Shown piece by piece: positions 38,165 through 51,477 of a stretch of 64,000 nucleotides of DNA. This stretch comes from Acanthopleura granulata. Lineage: Eukaryota; Mollusca; Polyplacophora; Chitonida; Chitonidae. A program made the translations under genes and the position numbers. The DNA is taken from contig JABBOT010000001.1 in NCBI GenBank assembly GCA_016165875.1, positions 34,465,011 through 34,529,010 of the forward strand, written 5' to 3'. Every line of letters begins with the position of its first letter. Position 1 is the first letter of the stretch. The notes under the pieces were generated by a model, which ran no database searches, had not been told where the DNA came from, and worked only from the letters and a program-made list of their open reading frames with translations.

Positions 38165-41100
38165 CTGTGCCACACCTCACTTCCCTGGGATCTATGATGT
38201 AACTGCAGGATACTTCCAGAACAAACCCAGCATATAATACGTCTGGCGAAATTGGTGTAATTCTGTAGGGAATGCCGAAGGATAACAGCTGTAGACAGCT
38301 GATCATCTGGGCATGTTCACGGGTGTATATGCATGTGTATGTGTGGGGAGGGGGAGAGATTGGGTTTGTACTGACCCGGGCATCGGTTACACCATGACAC
38401 ATGGGCACTCTGGAAGAAGGAAGGAGGCAGAGTCACTTAGCAAGACGGATAAGAGTCGGAGCCCTCGGCCGGATACGATTGATGAGCGGCATACTCTACA
38501 CACGGATTGCTTTGAAATAATATTTAAGTAGGGTCAAAGCGGTTATCGGGGAAGTCTTACTCACATGGTGTTAATAAATGTCAGGTAATGGGGGCCCGGA
38601 GACATTTTTTACTCGGGAGAGGAGGGAAGGAATTTCCAGTTCTATTTTCTCCTGTAGCTGTAACTTGATATACAGCGATCCATCTATAAGAGACAGGCGT
38701 AAATGCACTCATTCGGTGTCCATCAATAGTATCCCCTTGCCATTCTATCATAAGCATTCTCGACACAAGGGGAAAAATGCAGCTTAAATGGGAGGAGCGT
38801 ACCTACAAGAAGCCCGATCACCTGCCAAGTAGAGAATGGACTAAACTGAACACATCCTGGTGGGATAACCGTTCCAGTTTGTTCCAAACATAGGTCCTCT
38901 TAGTACTTAAACCTAAAATTGTCCATTTGTGCTGCGAGTTGGATATAAACGAAAGCTACGAATCACTACCTATCCGCTTACGCTAAAGCATTTGAGGCAT
39001 TAAGCACTACATCTTTGAAAGAAAATGCTACATGTATGCAAATGGGCCAAAAAAAGATGGCTGAAGTACAGGAAGAAAGATACCTTGAGTTCAGTATAAA
39101 AATTAGCTTCCAGGTCTTTAACTTGGCAGGCTGAAATGGGACAGGAAAATTTCCCTACCGTGGCCATGCCACCAGATTTGGTAGCACCCTAATTGGATCA
39201 GACAGCAATGTATCGACGTCCACGTTCCTCAGAATAGAGTGTATTAGTACTTTCTAGACATTTTCTTTGGGGAATGTAGTATGAAAATATTTCAGTATTT
39301 TCATAGCTTACCCCAGAAAATTTTTATCCTGAATTATATATATTTAACCCCCCCCCCTCCCAAAATATAACTAACTGGGCCTACACTGTTATAAAGGGTT
39401 CATAAAATTACGGATAAAGAAGCTGCCATGTGTTTTCCCTGTAAACTCCCAGTAATAATAGCCTTAATATGATTGGGTGAAAAGAGATGTGAAACCCACA
39501 CACGCTACATGTTTCTTCTATTACAAATTTTCCCACTAAAGCGCTTGTAATGATGAAACCCTCATATAAATAGTGTTGTAAAGGCACGGACTTTCCTTAC
39601 AGTGTATGCTTCTGAGTGCATTTGTATATCTGTTAAAAATATTTAAAATAAATACACGTAAGGGAAATTAGGTTGTTTGAAGTTGTAACATAGGACTAGC
39701 TATTTTAATGACAGCTTAAGGTTTACCTCTTAGCTGCTTCAGTTGAACCTTACGCCAGCGCATCATTCTTCACTGAGATTTCTAGAATTGCTTTTCTCGT
39801 CCTGTAGCGGAATCTTCAAAGTTCTTTAAACCATACTGGCCAGAAACTTCAGTTTTCCGTGTAGATAATTCGTTGCCAGGGTGACGAAAGTTCCACAGAT
39901 TATTCATTCCGCCGTAAAGTAACTGGCGTTTCCTCGTGTTTTGGTGCTTCCATTCAGAGAGTTGTACCGAAGCACCGGGTTAAATGGATTTTCTGTGTGT
40001 GTCCCCTCGATTACCCAGAAGCTCAATGAATCCAAGGCGTTTAACTTACAAAGTCTGCTGAGGACGCATGACCTTAACATCCTCGTCCAGAGTCGACTTA
40101 CTTTACATTGTACCAGTGTGGAATCACGGGTTACAACACTCATGAATGGCTCTAGCAAAAGCGTAATTCTACGCATCACTAAATAACCTGCCAGCAGCAT
40201 ACTGATTCTTTCGATTCAATGTATGAACATTCCTTAAAGTATATTAATCTATTTGATTGTTATCTATTGCCACATTCAAACATTTTCACACTTCCACGAT
40301 GCAGGTTAGTGTTATGCATGCAGGAAACTATGGTTGGCTGTGCAAACGAAAATACAGAGAATTTTTTTTTTGTTTTAACAGGGCCTTGCGACAGCGTGTA
40401 ATGGGGATTACACAAAATGTATCCTATAAGGTTGCGGTTACCCACATTTCTACCGTGCATGCTATAGCTTTATTACGCAGAGAAGCCTCCTTAATACATG
40501 TCGGAAACTTTCTCATAATCATTCCTAACATGCAATCAATGCGACCTGAAAACATCCACCGACCCATGTTTATAAGTTTTCCCCTATTGGCATGTTTTAT
40601 TTAAAAGAAAAACATAGTATTTGCCTAATCTTTGTCTCTTGAAATTAAGGACAATTTCCTCAACGAAAACGTCCGCGAATTCAAAACGGATCTCTCGTGA
40701 ACTGTATACGATTCCCCCTTTTCTTCAGTTTCCTCTACATCAGACACTGTCGAATAACGCCACTCAGGATGTCTGTCAACATTTACCGACAAAGATTCTA
40801 AACAGAGAAGAAGAAAAAACTAAGCTTAATCAGAGCACTATAGGCATTAGAGCTAAAACCCCAATTTCCGCATGGTGTCCACGTTGTGAGACGTCTGGTC
40901 CCTGAGGGGTGGAGCGCTAGTCATCCTGTGATGGCTCCTAGCGCTTTTACCTCGTCACATCTGCCGGCTGGACGCGGATCACGGCAAATGATCAGGAAAA
41001 CAACGGTGCCACGTCGAGTGGTCTTTTTACGAGTGGCAATTAGACGAGTTCGCCCAGCGAAGAGCAATATTGGGTATTAGGTCTCTAGACTAGTACTATT

Positions 41101-43224
41101 GGCTGGGTGGTCAGGTTTGCAGACCTATCCCCCCCCCCTCTCTCCCCAGCCTCTCATGCTTGACGTGCACAGCCTAGGGTCAATAAGTTTTAGTCCATCA
41201 TCTTTACAGCGCATGTATACTGGCTGACACATCGCCGCGATGCTGTTCACAATGGTTCAATGGCAGTCTCTATTCATCTGGCTAGGCCTTTACATTGCCA
41301 TCATGTTATTCACTTTTCACACTCTTGTGAGCATGCGTTAAGTTTTCATTGCACTTTGATTGTCTCAAATACATATACGTGAAAATGGTTTATCAGTGTC
41401 CTTTCATATACTTACGTGCTTGAGTTTACAGTGCACTTTGATTGCCTCAAATACCTGAAAACGGTTCATAAATTTCCTTTCACATGCTTTCGTCCCATAG
41501 TTTGCATTGCATTTCGATTGCCGAGCAAACATCCCCTTTCACAATTATCCATGCATTAGTTTGCAAAGCACTTTTGTCTACCCAAACATCGATAAAAATA
41601 GTATATAAATCTTACGAAGTTCTTTAAAAACTTAACGATCATAAATATATTCATACATACGTTTCCCATTTTTCTCATTCAGGACATTCAAGAGGTACAG
41701 ACCTACATTTACATCAACACAGTCTTGATTTTTCCAGCTATAAATATGGGCTTAGAATGCTTCAGAAGACAATCCACTCTTTGTAGAAGATTATGGCATG
41801 AATCGATCGTTCGAAATCCCAGTTTACATTGCTACACTGCCACCAATTCTGTCCTGACAAGTCAGATTTGGCTGGTGACACACTTGTAAAGATTGACAGC
41901 ATTTTAATGGGCAAAGCTTCACACTAAAGAATAACGTAGGGCTAATTTATAAAACAAATTCGCTATAAATGAGCTTAGTGGATACAGTGTGCTCTGTAGA
42001 GTTCCAACATTTAATCAAATTGCCTCGGTAAATAACTAGGAGTAGTGGCAATGCCGAGCTATGTTTTCGCCATAATGTCATCTTGCAGCAAGACAAGTTG
42101 CTCATAGAATGTCTGAGGTTGGCCTAGAATACACATGGGACCGTTCAATTCATCATAAAGAATGATTTCGCTAATGAAATGAGCAGCCTTTGACACTTCA
42201 ATTAGTAACCTGTGAATCCGAGGAGTCCGACTGTGCGGACAGGCCCCGTAAATTTCGCCGACAATAGAATTAGAGGCAATTGTAAGGGTCGGTGTGCCTA
42301 TTCAGATCCCCAAGTTGCCTCTGAAGCCGAGTTACCCTTGAACTTGTGGACAAAGCATGTTAGGCTGTGGTGCAGAGTGAAGGAATTTCCACCACGTGCA
42401 TGTGACACAAAAGACATGGAGAGGAAAGCCAGTGGCTGCTGACTGTGATAGTGCTCACCTGTAGTCGTACGTAACCGCGTGAAAATAATTTAACTCAACT
42501 AGGATTTCACTCTTACTAACCTTTCAATGCGCTTAAACAGTGCGTGTAGAAGCTTGTACAACTCTCTGCAGCACGGCTTCAGCACAAGCAAGTTTAAAAA
42601 TGCGGTTATGCTTAACTGCACTTTATTATTACGCCACTGGTCTACAATATGTTATGCAGTAATCATATTTAGTAAACAACAGCATGGTAACATCGCAAAG
42701 GGATCGGCTAGATTTCGGGTATGCCTTTAGTTCACCCGGAGATGACGACCTTACATCTCCTGCTGTACATAGCTACTCAGTATATACACATTATGCTTCT
42801 GCGTGTTAATCGGTTTTGTCCTAGCTCTCACTCGCTACTGCTCAACCACAAGAGCACGACAGCCAAACCATCAGAGCCATCTGTATATTTTCACCGCGGA
42901 GTGGTTGCACAGGATATCGCAAAGGCGGCTGCTTTTAGACTAATTAAGGTATTTCCTCACGCTGACGGCAATGTTAGTTGAATCTGCCGGCACAAATTAG
43001 TGTCAATTACTCGGCTGATAGTGTAGTCTCTCCTGAAGGAAACACCAATTGCAGTTCAACCCGAACATAATATACATGAAACCGCACAGGATTTATATGT
43101 TGTTTAGTACCTTTGTTCAGATATGCATCATATTTATTATTGATGACCAACTCTTCATCTCGCCGTGCTTTTCAGTTGTGCCAATTTTCCTCTACGCTAC
43201 CAAGGTCCACTCTCTTAGTTTAAA
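38160..43224. other. Non-coding stretch
   Basis: Short ORFs on both strands (up to 115 codons at 40257-40604), none with a recognisable domain. Poly-C runs occur near 39350 and 41130, and the short array at 41.3 kb is listed separately. Confidence 0.5.
41265..41600 (+). repeat. Short tandem array, period about 60-80 bp
   Basis: Diverged units carry CATTGCACTTTGATTGTCTC followed by an AAATAC...GAAAACGGTT...CCTTTCA segment. The GCACTTTGATTG landmark or its variants occur at 41351, 41433, 41509 and 41568. Four units are recognisable; the ends are uncertain. Confidence 0.6.
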
Positions 43225-44000
43225 TGGTGATGAAAGGGTGTAAATTTACAAATAGCACCCTGTTTATCCATGAATACACATTGAAGGGTGTGTTCAGTGT
43301 GCTAAAAGTGTGTTACTATGATATATAGGCAAAAAGGAGGATTACAACCTTTAGGATGTAAATTTTTGAAATTGATTTTGAAAAGGTGTTAATTATTCTG
43401 CGGTTGGTCTTGCACTATAACCCGAGTTGTCTTTCTCATAACTTTGGTCACAAGCATTTCTTTCAATTAGAATAGGGATTGGTGGGATTTATTTCTTTCC
43501 CAAGCCGCTGTCATCATTTCTGCACTTTTACCATTCATGTATTCATGTATGTGTATGATTTTCCTTCCCTGTATTCTTCCGTATGTATACTGATGTGATA
43601 AAATAACACCTCACAACATTGTACAGTGTTGGCTTTCTGTCGCTAAATTGATTTAAATATTTGCTTAGCTTGGTATCATACGGGTGTTGCATTGAAAGGG
43701 TACTCTGTGGTGTTGAACACCCTTACCACACCTTGTAAGAGACAACAACATATTGTTGGAGTTAAAAATGTGTTTATCTGTTGTTAATCCATCATTACCT
43801 GAAGCGAAACACCCTTTCGACACCCTAACAGATTCCAAGCAATGTCTTCAGTGTCACAAGGAGGTCAGCTTAAAGTTGAAAAGGTGTTTATGTAAAATAC
43901 CACCTCTTCGGTGTCTTAGGAAAGCCTGAAGTTAGCTGTTGCATTACAAGAAGGTGTTTACCGAGGTGTTCAGCAGTGAAACAAACCTGTAACCACATTG
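43225..44000. repeat. Dispersed GGTGT/ACACC motifs related to the 45.9-kb array
   Basis: GGGTGTAAATTTACA occurs at about 43237, and further GGTGTT, GGTGTG, ACACCC and ACACCT motifs are scattered across 43260-43960 (for example TGGTGTTGAACACCCTTACC near 43712). A near-identical GGGTGTAAACTTACA ends the array at 46.03 kb, so the two clusters may be the ends of one element of about 2.8 kb; no transposase frame is seen between them. Confidence 0.4.
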
Positions 44001-44144
44001 GTAATATGGACTACACTGTTGAGTTTAATAGGGCCCGCGCTTTAGACACCCAGCCACTGGGTAATCCAAACACGATTAGATCTGTTCGTTAAATCCCCGT
44101 ATATATGATAATACATGATCGGAACTTGATTTTCGATTTAGCTT

Positions 44145-44312
44145 CTGTCTCTCGTGGAAATGCCGTACGTGGGAAGGTCTGCCAGCACCCTGCGGATGGT
44201 AATGAGTTCCCCCGGCCTCTGCCCGGTTTCCTCCCTTAATAATGCAGGCCGCCGTCGTATAAGTGAAATATTCTTGAGTACGGCGTAAAACACCAATCAA
44301 ATAAATAAATTC
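44145..44312 (+). mobile_element. SINE, main family, 5'-truncated
   Basis: The body blocks CCGTACGTGGGAAGGTCTGC, CCTGCGGATGG, GCCCGGTTTCCTCCC and GCCGCCGTCGTATAAGTG are followed by a well-preserved 3' end, GAAATATTCTTGAGTACGGC then GTAAAACACCAATC and an AAAT tail. The tRNA-like head is missing or degraded. The minus-strand ORF at 44076-44300 is a shadow of it. Confidence 0.8.
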
Positions 44313-45863
44313 ATCAAACGTAAGTTGTTTTTTGCTGTCTGTTGTCTAATATTAATTAACATTGCATCCATTATTATGCACTCCTTTTAGAAATAGAAAC
44401 AAGTTACAAAACTGAAGTTCTAAGATGTAGGCCTTATGACATTTTGCCCAGACAAAAAAAACAAAACAATTTTCACAGCCTTTTCCGAATAGTAAGAACC
44501 TGTTTGTGTTACATTACTACCCAATATCATTTTTATGCCATTAGGACTTAATTATTGTGTTTTGTGAAATTTTTACTTATTTATCGCTCGGTTTTTGAGC
44601 TATATCACTTTCCTCTCTGTAATGTATGTATTCATAATATATTCAAATAATACATCCCAGCTGAAAATATGTAGCCAGAATGAAATGTAATTTCATAAAA
44701 TCCACACCAAGTCTTCCTCTGTGATGATAAATAATATAACTGTCCTTCATTGAAATATTATCTAACTGTGTGTTTAAATGTTATTTAACCATGTTTACCA
44801 ACCACATACGCACATATGTTTGCTTAACTTGTAAATGTTCTAAGAGTTAAAATATCTATGTGATAATTTCCTTTGGCAGGCCATTAGACCATAGTTGTGC
44901 TAGTGACAAGTGTGTTAAATCTGTTACAAAAGAAATTCTGTTTTTAAAAGTAGGTAAGAACTCTTTTTGCTGTGCATGTAGATGCCATGATTTATTATAC
45001 AATTTACTCAGTGGAAGCTGAGATATTATCACAAATGATTACAGGATTAACATTGTAGCAGGCAGAATATTTTACGCTACTGAAAGGACAAAGTTGATGC
45101 CATCATCGAATTCAAATATTTTCCAAAATGGTGCTCCTCATATTTAGAACTTTGAACAGATGCGGAGGCTAGTTTCTTTTATTTCGTGGGACATATGAAG
45201 TGATCACACCATTCCGAAATATCTTGGAGAGAATCCCAACGAAGCTTCACCAACCCTGCTTTTTTGTGGAGAAAGGACCATCGTTCGAAGCCACGGATTT
45301 CCTCACAGGACTGGGCAGACTACATGTATTTGCCACATATCGGTTGTTCAAGTTGAGATGTGTATCGTATGTGTACAACAACCTTATGGTGTGAGGAATC
45401 TTTTTTATTGAAATACTTTACTCCAGACCAACTATAGTTAGGACAATTAACCATATTAATTATGAGACAATTTAAGCAACTGCCTGGGAATGAAAAAAGT
45501 CATATGCGATAGATTAGTTTTAAGACACAGATACCTGTTCAACGTTGATGACACTTATATTCAATTTGACATAAGATAAAAGTGCTTTATCATTGCAGAA
45601 TAACTCTTTTTGTTTTTCTTTATCGTGCATGTCTCAAACATGATTTTTACGTTTATAATGAGGTTAAGGAAACTATACCCCAGAAATTCGGTGAAAACGC
45701 CATAGATTGTACCATTTTAGACAAAACATTTGGTGTGCATCGCCAGTCGGATCGATTCCTTAAACGGCGGATTTTTCATTACAGTAGTGAGATGGAATTT
45801 TTTTTATTAATTTGCAACTTTTGTAAACTTCTTTGCAACATAGGTGTCTATTCATGCCTTTCC

Positions 45864-46032
45864 TAAAAGGTGTTTAACCACTCTCTTTTCAAAGGGTGTG
45901 AATTCACACCCTTTCTGAAAGGTGTTAATTTCCACCTTTTCAAAAAGGTGTTTACACCTTTTCAAAAGATGTTAATTTACACCTTTTCCTAGTGTTTTAA
46001 TTCACACCTTTTCCAAGGGTGTAAACTTACAG
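45864..46032. repeat. Tandem array of about 25-bp palindromic AGGTGT...ACACCT units
   Basis: Seven consecutive units follow the pattern AAAAGGTGTTAATTTACACC then TTTTC; their GGTGT-type landmarks are at about 45869, 45894, 45919, 45946, 45968, 45991 and 46016. Each unit is itself nearly palindromic; the second reads GGGTGTGAATTCACACCC perfectly. Related motifs recur singly between about 43230 and 44000. AGGTGTGA/TCACACCT is also the core half-site of T-box transcription factors, so a regulatory or a transposon subterminal-repeat role are both possible. Confidence 0.75.
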
Positions 46033-49000
46033 TGAGTGCTGTGTCCTGGGATAAGCCATTTATACCCATGATACCATTTTAGCTAAGATTGCATGGGACA
46101 TGGGTAGTCAACAATGAATAGACTCATTGATGTTGCAGTATTTTTCACTGCCTATTCTTCTGAAAGGGATCCACTGAACTTAACCTGAAACTGAACTGGG
46201 TATGTTACTGGTCGCAGTAAACGTTCGGAAGTGAAAATATGATCAACGTGCCAATCAATTTAGAAGTCACATGTTAAAACTGATCTCCACAAGTCCTTCG
46301 CTCCCCACCTTTGTTAATAGCATTATAACCAGTCAAGATTAAACCTGTCTCTGTGTCAATTTTCAACCATTATACGGCTTTATTTTCCTCTCATATGTCT
46401 TAGGACTTTTCGATCTGGCAATTATTTAGATTTAGGCGTCTATTTTATGTCCTGGAATGTTGACAGATGTCACTTAATTTCATGTCGTTGATTCACATAA
46501 TGTTTTCGTCTGTCACTAGGTAAAGCTGCACTGCTGACTCCAGAGGCCATTTGAGACGATGTCCGCTTTATGGTCATTCCATCAGTCAATCCGTCTTGCC
46601 ACTCTTTAAAGCTTACTCTGTGAAAGCTAACGCATACCTTTCAAACAATACCTCATGGGCAAGGTTTTCTCTGTTTCGACTCGACTATTTGAAAATTATC
46701 CCATACAAAAACGCTGTTATGATAAATAATTGCAGACTTTTGGTCCACACGATGTCACTCGAAAACGTTTGGATTTAGAAGTCTTGTGGCAGTCCTACAT
46801 GTAATATATAAAGGTCCATTTATATCATTGCAGAAAACATGTGAAAGAGCCCAAACATGCCGCACTAGCCAACCGCAGTATATACTGACATTGCGCTTCG
46901 TTGAGAAGCCACTGAGTTGAAAATTTACATCCGTTTAAGGTATGATGCTGGAGTGAATCATTGGATTGACTCTAAAGCCTCTGACCTGGTCAAGGAGATG
47001 AGGTGCCTAGAAACGTGTGAAATGACGCAGAGTTAGATTAACATAAAATGTCAAACACTAACCATCAGGCCAAACAATTGTATCCCAGTAGCAAAAACCA
47101 ATGAAAGTATAACAGTTTAAAATAGGTTGTTTTCAAAGGAATGTGTCACAAATAATTGTATAAATAGCAAACGAGCTGGGATCACATGAGAGACCATTAC
47201 TTCCCAATGGTGAGGGAAAGGCAGTCGATATACTAAGCATGATATCCAAATAACATTTCGAACTGATCGACTAATTTCCAGGTCGAATACAAATACACAT
47301 GGAGATATGTCACATTAGCAAACCTGCTAAGTGGTCGTTGTTCTACAGTTATCTGCTAGTTACCTGTTTGCAGTTTCCACTTTTGTTCAACTCACACACA
47401 TTCCACTGTTTGCCTTATATCCAGTAAAGCAATGTAGCAGGCAACGAGAAACGAAAGGTCAAAACTAAATAGATGTCCATATAAAACGTGCTTACAAAGC
47501 TAGTAATTATTGATGTTTCCGGTTGCTGATAATTGAATTCACATAACATATGCATGTAAACCTCGGCGGGTCATCTCTTGTGGTATCCGGTGTTCTCCAG
47601 GTCACTTGTACACAGCTGCATTTTATATACACGTATACTCATAATAGGCAGAATTTTATGGCTTTTTCACGAATAGTACGAAATGGTTTCAATGACTAAC
47701 AAATTTAGCAGTAACTGTAACAACTCTTTTTACCTCTCAAGGAAACGAACTTTCTACTATCGTAATGTCATTTTAGTGATTATAACAAATAGTACAATGA
47801 TTGTAATGACTTGTCTTTAAAGTGTTATGAAACGTTCAAGAATTGAAATTAACTGCACCTTGATTGTAATAAACTGTTTGTTTAGGTTGGAAGAATCGTC
47901 TGGCCATCCGATTAACCGATCGATACAAATGTAAATCACAAGTAAACACGTACATTCTTTAGACGTTGGTGGAGAGGTAATTTCCACACAAGACAAGTTG
48001 TGTCATATATGGAAGCCATTTACACATTTCTCTTGTACCTAACGATAGAAAAATGTAAGTTTGCTCTTCAAGCGAGAGTATGTCTTCGAAACAGGTTCAA
48101 ATAATTGTAACATGACGACTGACCACATACACATATTTCGTTGTTAAAATATCAACCGTCCAGTGATAATATTCATGTCGACAGCGCTTGTGCTATTTGC
48201 CTCGGTTTTTTTTCACTTCCCGTTCACCTGTCCGCAGTTATCCTCTGGACAATTTAATTATAAAAAGTAGTGGCTTAAATGGTTAACCTCCCAGACAACG
48301 GCTAAATTTAGCCCTGGGTTCAGCGACGCAGTCTATATTGTAGGTGGTTGTAAAGCGATTACAGGTTGTACCCCATGGTCAATACTTACAGTCTCAATCG
48401 GAAAAGTGTATTTATTTTACAAACGAGAAAGCAGGTCAAAGCAAACAAAGGCGCCCAGAGTTTTAGAAGAGGGCCCTCAAATCCGAGTTTAAATCAATGA
48501 GGCTCCCGCCCGGTTTGGCAACCGGGCCAGCCTTAGCACACTGTTACGACCCTTTCAGAATAATTTGCCGATCGAGTTCGTTTACGTCAAACGAGCCGAT
48601 GATAGAAACTGCTGATTGTCAATAGGTTGGAATAAGATGATGTTTACTTCCTTCGTATACCTGCTACCAGGTCAAGTCTTATCTCTTAAACGCCGTCAAG
48701 TTGTAACCAATTCGGTTAAAGTACTGAAGCTTTCAATTTATCTAAACGTGAATACATTTAATATCTTTATAGAACGGGCGAACATGCGAAAAGCTTGATG
48801 GCTAAGCACCAGATTTCCTTTACGTGTTATTGGAGCAGGGTTGGTTTAACCATGATATTAGGTGTTGTCGTTATGTTTTCATTACGTTCATCTAACGACT
48901 AAATGCAGGAAGCACTTCACGACGTATGACGTTCAAGATTTTTGACATTTATTGGTCCAAATTTCAATGTTTATAGAAGAAAACAACTACAGGAATAATA

Positions 49001-50483
49001 TTCAGCGAGTTATAACACGCGTATGAATAACCTATGGATCACTGCATGTGTAATTCTGCTTATTAGCCATGGACTGTGCTGGGGAGGGGGGCGAATTGCT
49101 ACTATTTATGCTTTTACATGAACAGCTAGAATAAAGCTCTGTATTATTTATACATCTGTGAAATCCCTGTATTTCCTTCACTGATAAAAGTGTTACTTTC
49201 ACTGCAGTGATATATCACATTTTAATAGTTCACACCCAGACTTCAGAAGCAAACATTTTATTGCATGAAGTTTCAATCTGATCTCAGCGGAATGACGTTA
49301 AAATGCAAGTTTAGTCAATTGTTGCATTCTCACATCAAGCAAGAAGACATATATAACACATCATATACACGACGCCACGCTCTTGGCATGTCTGAAATGC
49401 CGAAAACTCTTTATAGTACACAAAATCATTATACTGTGATCTCGTGAGGGGTGGAAATGATAATATAATGATAAATCATTTCCACCTCTCACTTGAACAA
49501 TATTTATGGCATTCAACCTTCACTGTGCAATATCCCCTATATCTGAGGTAAAGTGAAAGTAGGCAAGATTTCATCTGTTAAATACGTGTGACCGTTTGCC
49601 AACCATCACACTGTCGTCGCTGTTCTGGTTTTATTCTTTGTGCTGCAGTCTTTTGTATTATGTAACATTTATGTCTGGCTTAGAAGTCACTTAGTTTTTG
49701 AAACCTTAACTAGACTGATTTGCATATTCCAGGGTTATCACCAGCATGTGAGTAAACTTAGCAAGATGGTCTGCGTGATCTTTTAAATTTATTAAACCAC
49801 TAAACTGGCTTGAAAATGTCAATTACTTGCACAATGGAGTACAGTAAGTTTCAGTGATACACATAGTTCACATGTCTGTGACTAGTTATAGCTCATGTCT
49901 CACAGCAACCACCAACATTCTATATTGGTTTTTGTCTGGTTTTGTCACAAAACCTTGAAGGCTGACGTTGCACGACTTTAGCATGACACGCGTGTATGTG
50001 ATTCATGGGCATTAAGAGCGTGATGCAGGCGGCATTTGAAATTATTCATTCCCTATTCCGATCCTACATAGCCCAAATGTGTTCAACCTAAAATTTGTGA
50101 AAATAAACATCAATAACAGTAAAAATAATATTGATCTGGATAGCGTCTAATTTCATCATCTCGTCTCAACAGGGTTTTTTGTTTTTTTTTCTTTTCTTTT
50201 TGCCTGTTTTCTGCATTTTATTTTTCATGTATAGAATTTTAGAAAAACCCATCTAATAGATTTTATTGGCAAAGTATCTCAGCAGTCCTAGATGCTGGAA
50301 TACTAAGACCAACTAAAGTTTTTTTTTAATAGTTAACACTATGACGCTTTGTATTTTGCATTCCCCACCATAACTTTTGTGTTGGCATATTTACCTCTGC
50401 TAATTTTAGTAACCTTAGCTTCTGTTTTGAAATGCCCACCATTCCTACATACTACTTATTAATGAACAGTCTGCCCTATATAC
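46033..50483. other. Non-coding stretch left of solo LTR copy A
   Basis: No ORF exceeds about 75 codons. AT-rich; a T-rich tract at about 50170-50225 could be the poly(A) tail of a minus-strand retroposon, but no body is recognisable. Confidence 0.5.
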
Positions 50484-51473
50484 TGTTACGAGCCCCGTCT
50501 TTAAGATATTCTATTATATTTTTTTATTTGCTGTCGCCCTAACTGGGTCAGTGTTTGACCTACGTTTTCCCCCTCTGGGTACGTTATAGCCTGTACTGGA
50601 TTTCAGTCGCGTGTTCTTGAGGCTTCTGAGTTGATGAGCTTCGTGTCATTGTACATAGAACGTACCTTCTAGAAAGATGTTCCCATGTTCTAAACATGTT
50701 TACGATCAAGCCATCCAGAATTTTCTTTAAATTGGTTTATAAATATAAGCGACGAAGTGGTTAAGCTAGCAGTCTTTTACTCGCGTCCACTTGAGAGCGG
50801 TCAATTTTACTGTTGTCAAGTTGAAAGGATTTTGCTGGATTTGGAGATCTAAGCTTTCACGCCATTCGACATACGTCATTTTGTACTCCATATTTCTGTT
50901 CGCAGCACATTGTGAGCTTGTGTTTCGCCACTTGCTATTTCCTGAGACGTTCTTTGTCTCTTTGTGCGATTACGTACATATCATCCTAGTTTACCCTGAA
51001 AGTGACCTTGTGTATATTTCCGAGAAGTGAAATATACATCACCAATTCGGCGTTACGGACGATATTGTCAACCCGTCCGCCCATGAAACTTGTACCTTGC
51101 CAGGGAGTTGGATATCTACCATCGTCGGTGTCCTCTGCTATTCGTCACTATAGGACTTGTCGTCCTTCAATTCGAGAATTCCGAAGAGCTGTAGATTCTA
51201 TATTTACATGGACTGGCTTGCCTTTGGAAGCCGGAATGTTTCATCCGGATTTATGCGCTATCATCAGTAGTAGACTATACATATTTTTGTAATTATCTGT
51301 GTGGTTTTGTATATTTTTGTCAGTTGTACTATTTATCTATTTTGATCAAATATATGCACTGAACTTATTAAAGCTTCTTCGTGATTCTATGTTTGATCTT
51401 TTGTAAGGCCTATCAGAGAATTGAACAAGCCATTTTTTTATCATCTTTTCTCTCCAATAGTGGTACCCTTACA
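50484..51473 (+). mobile_element. Solo LTR of an LTR retrotransposon, copy A, 990 bp
   Basis: The element begins TGTTACGAGCCC and ends GGTACCCTTACA, so it has the TG...CA ends of a retroviral-type LTR. It is flanked by the perfect 4-bp direct repeat ATAC (50480-50483 and 51474-51477), a target-site duplication. A TATA box (TATAAATATA, 50738-50747) lies 254 bp from the 5' end, as expected of a U3 promoter, and ATTAAA at about 51367 may be the poly(A) signal. It is homologous end to end to 31574-32610. No gag or pol sequence is adjacent, so it is a solo LTR left by LTR-LTR recombination. The family is unknown; a 4-bp duplication fits Ty3/gypsy or BEL/Pao. Short ORFs at 50791-51030 and 51002-51292 lie inside it and are not genes. 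Confidence 0.85.
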
Positions 51474-51477
51474 ATAC

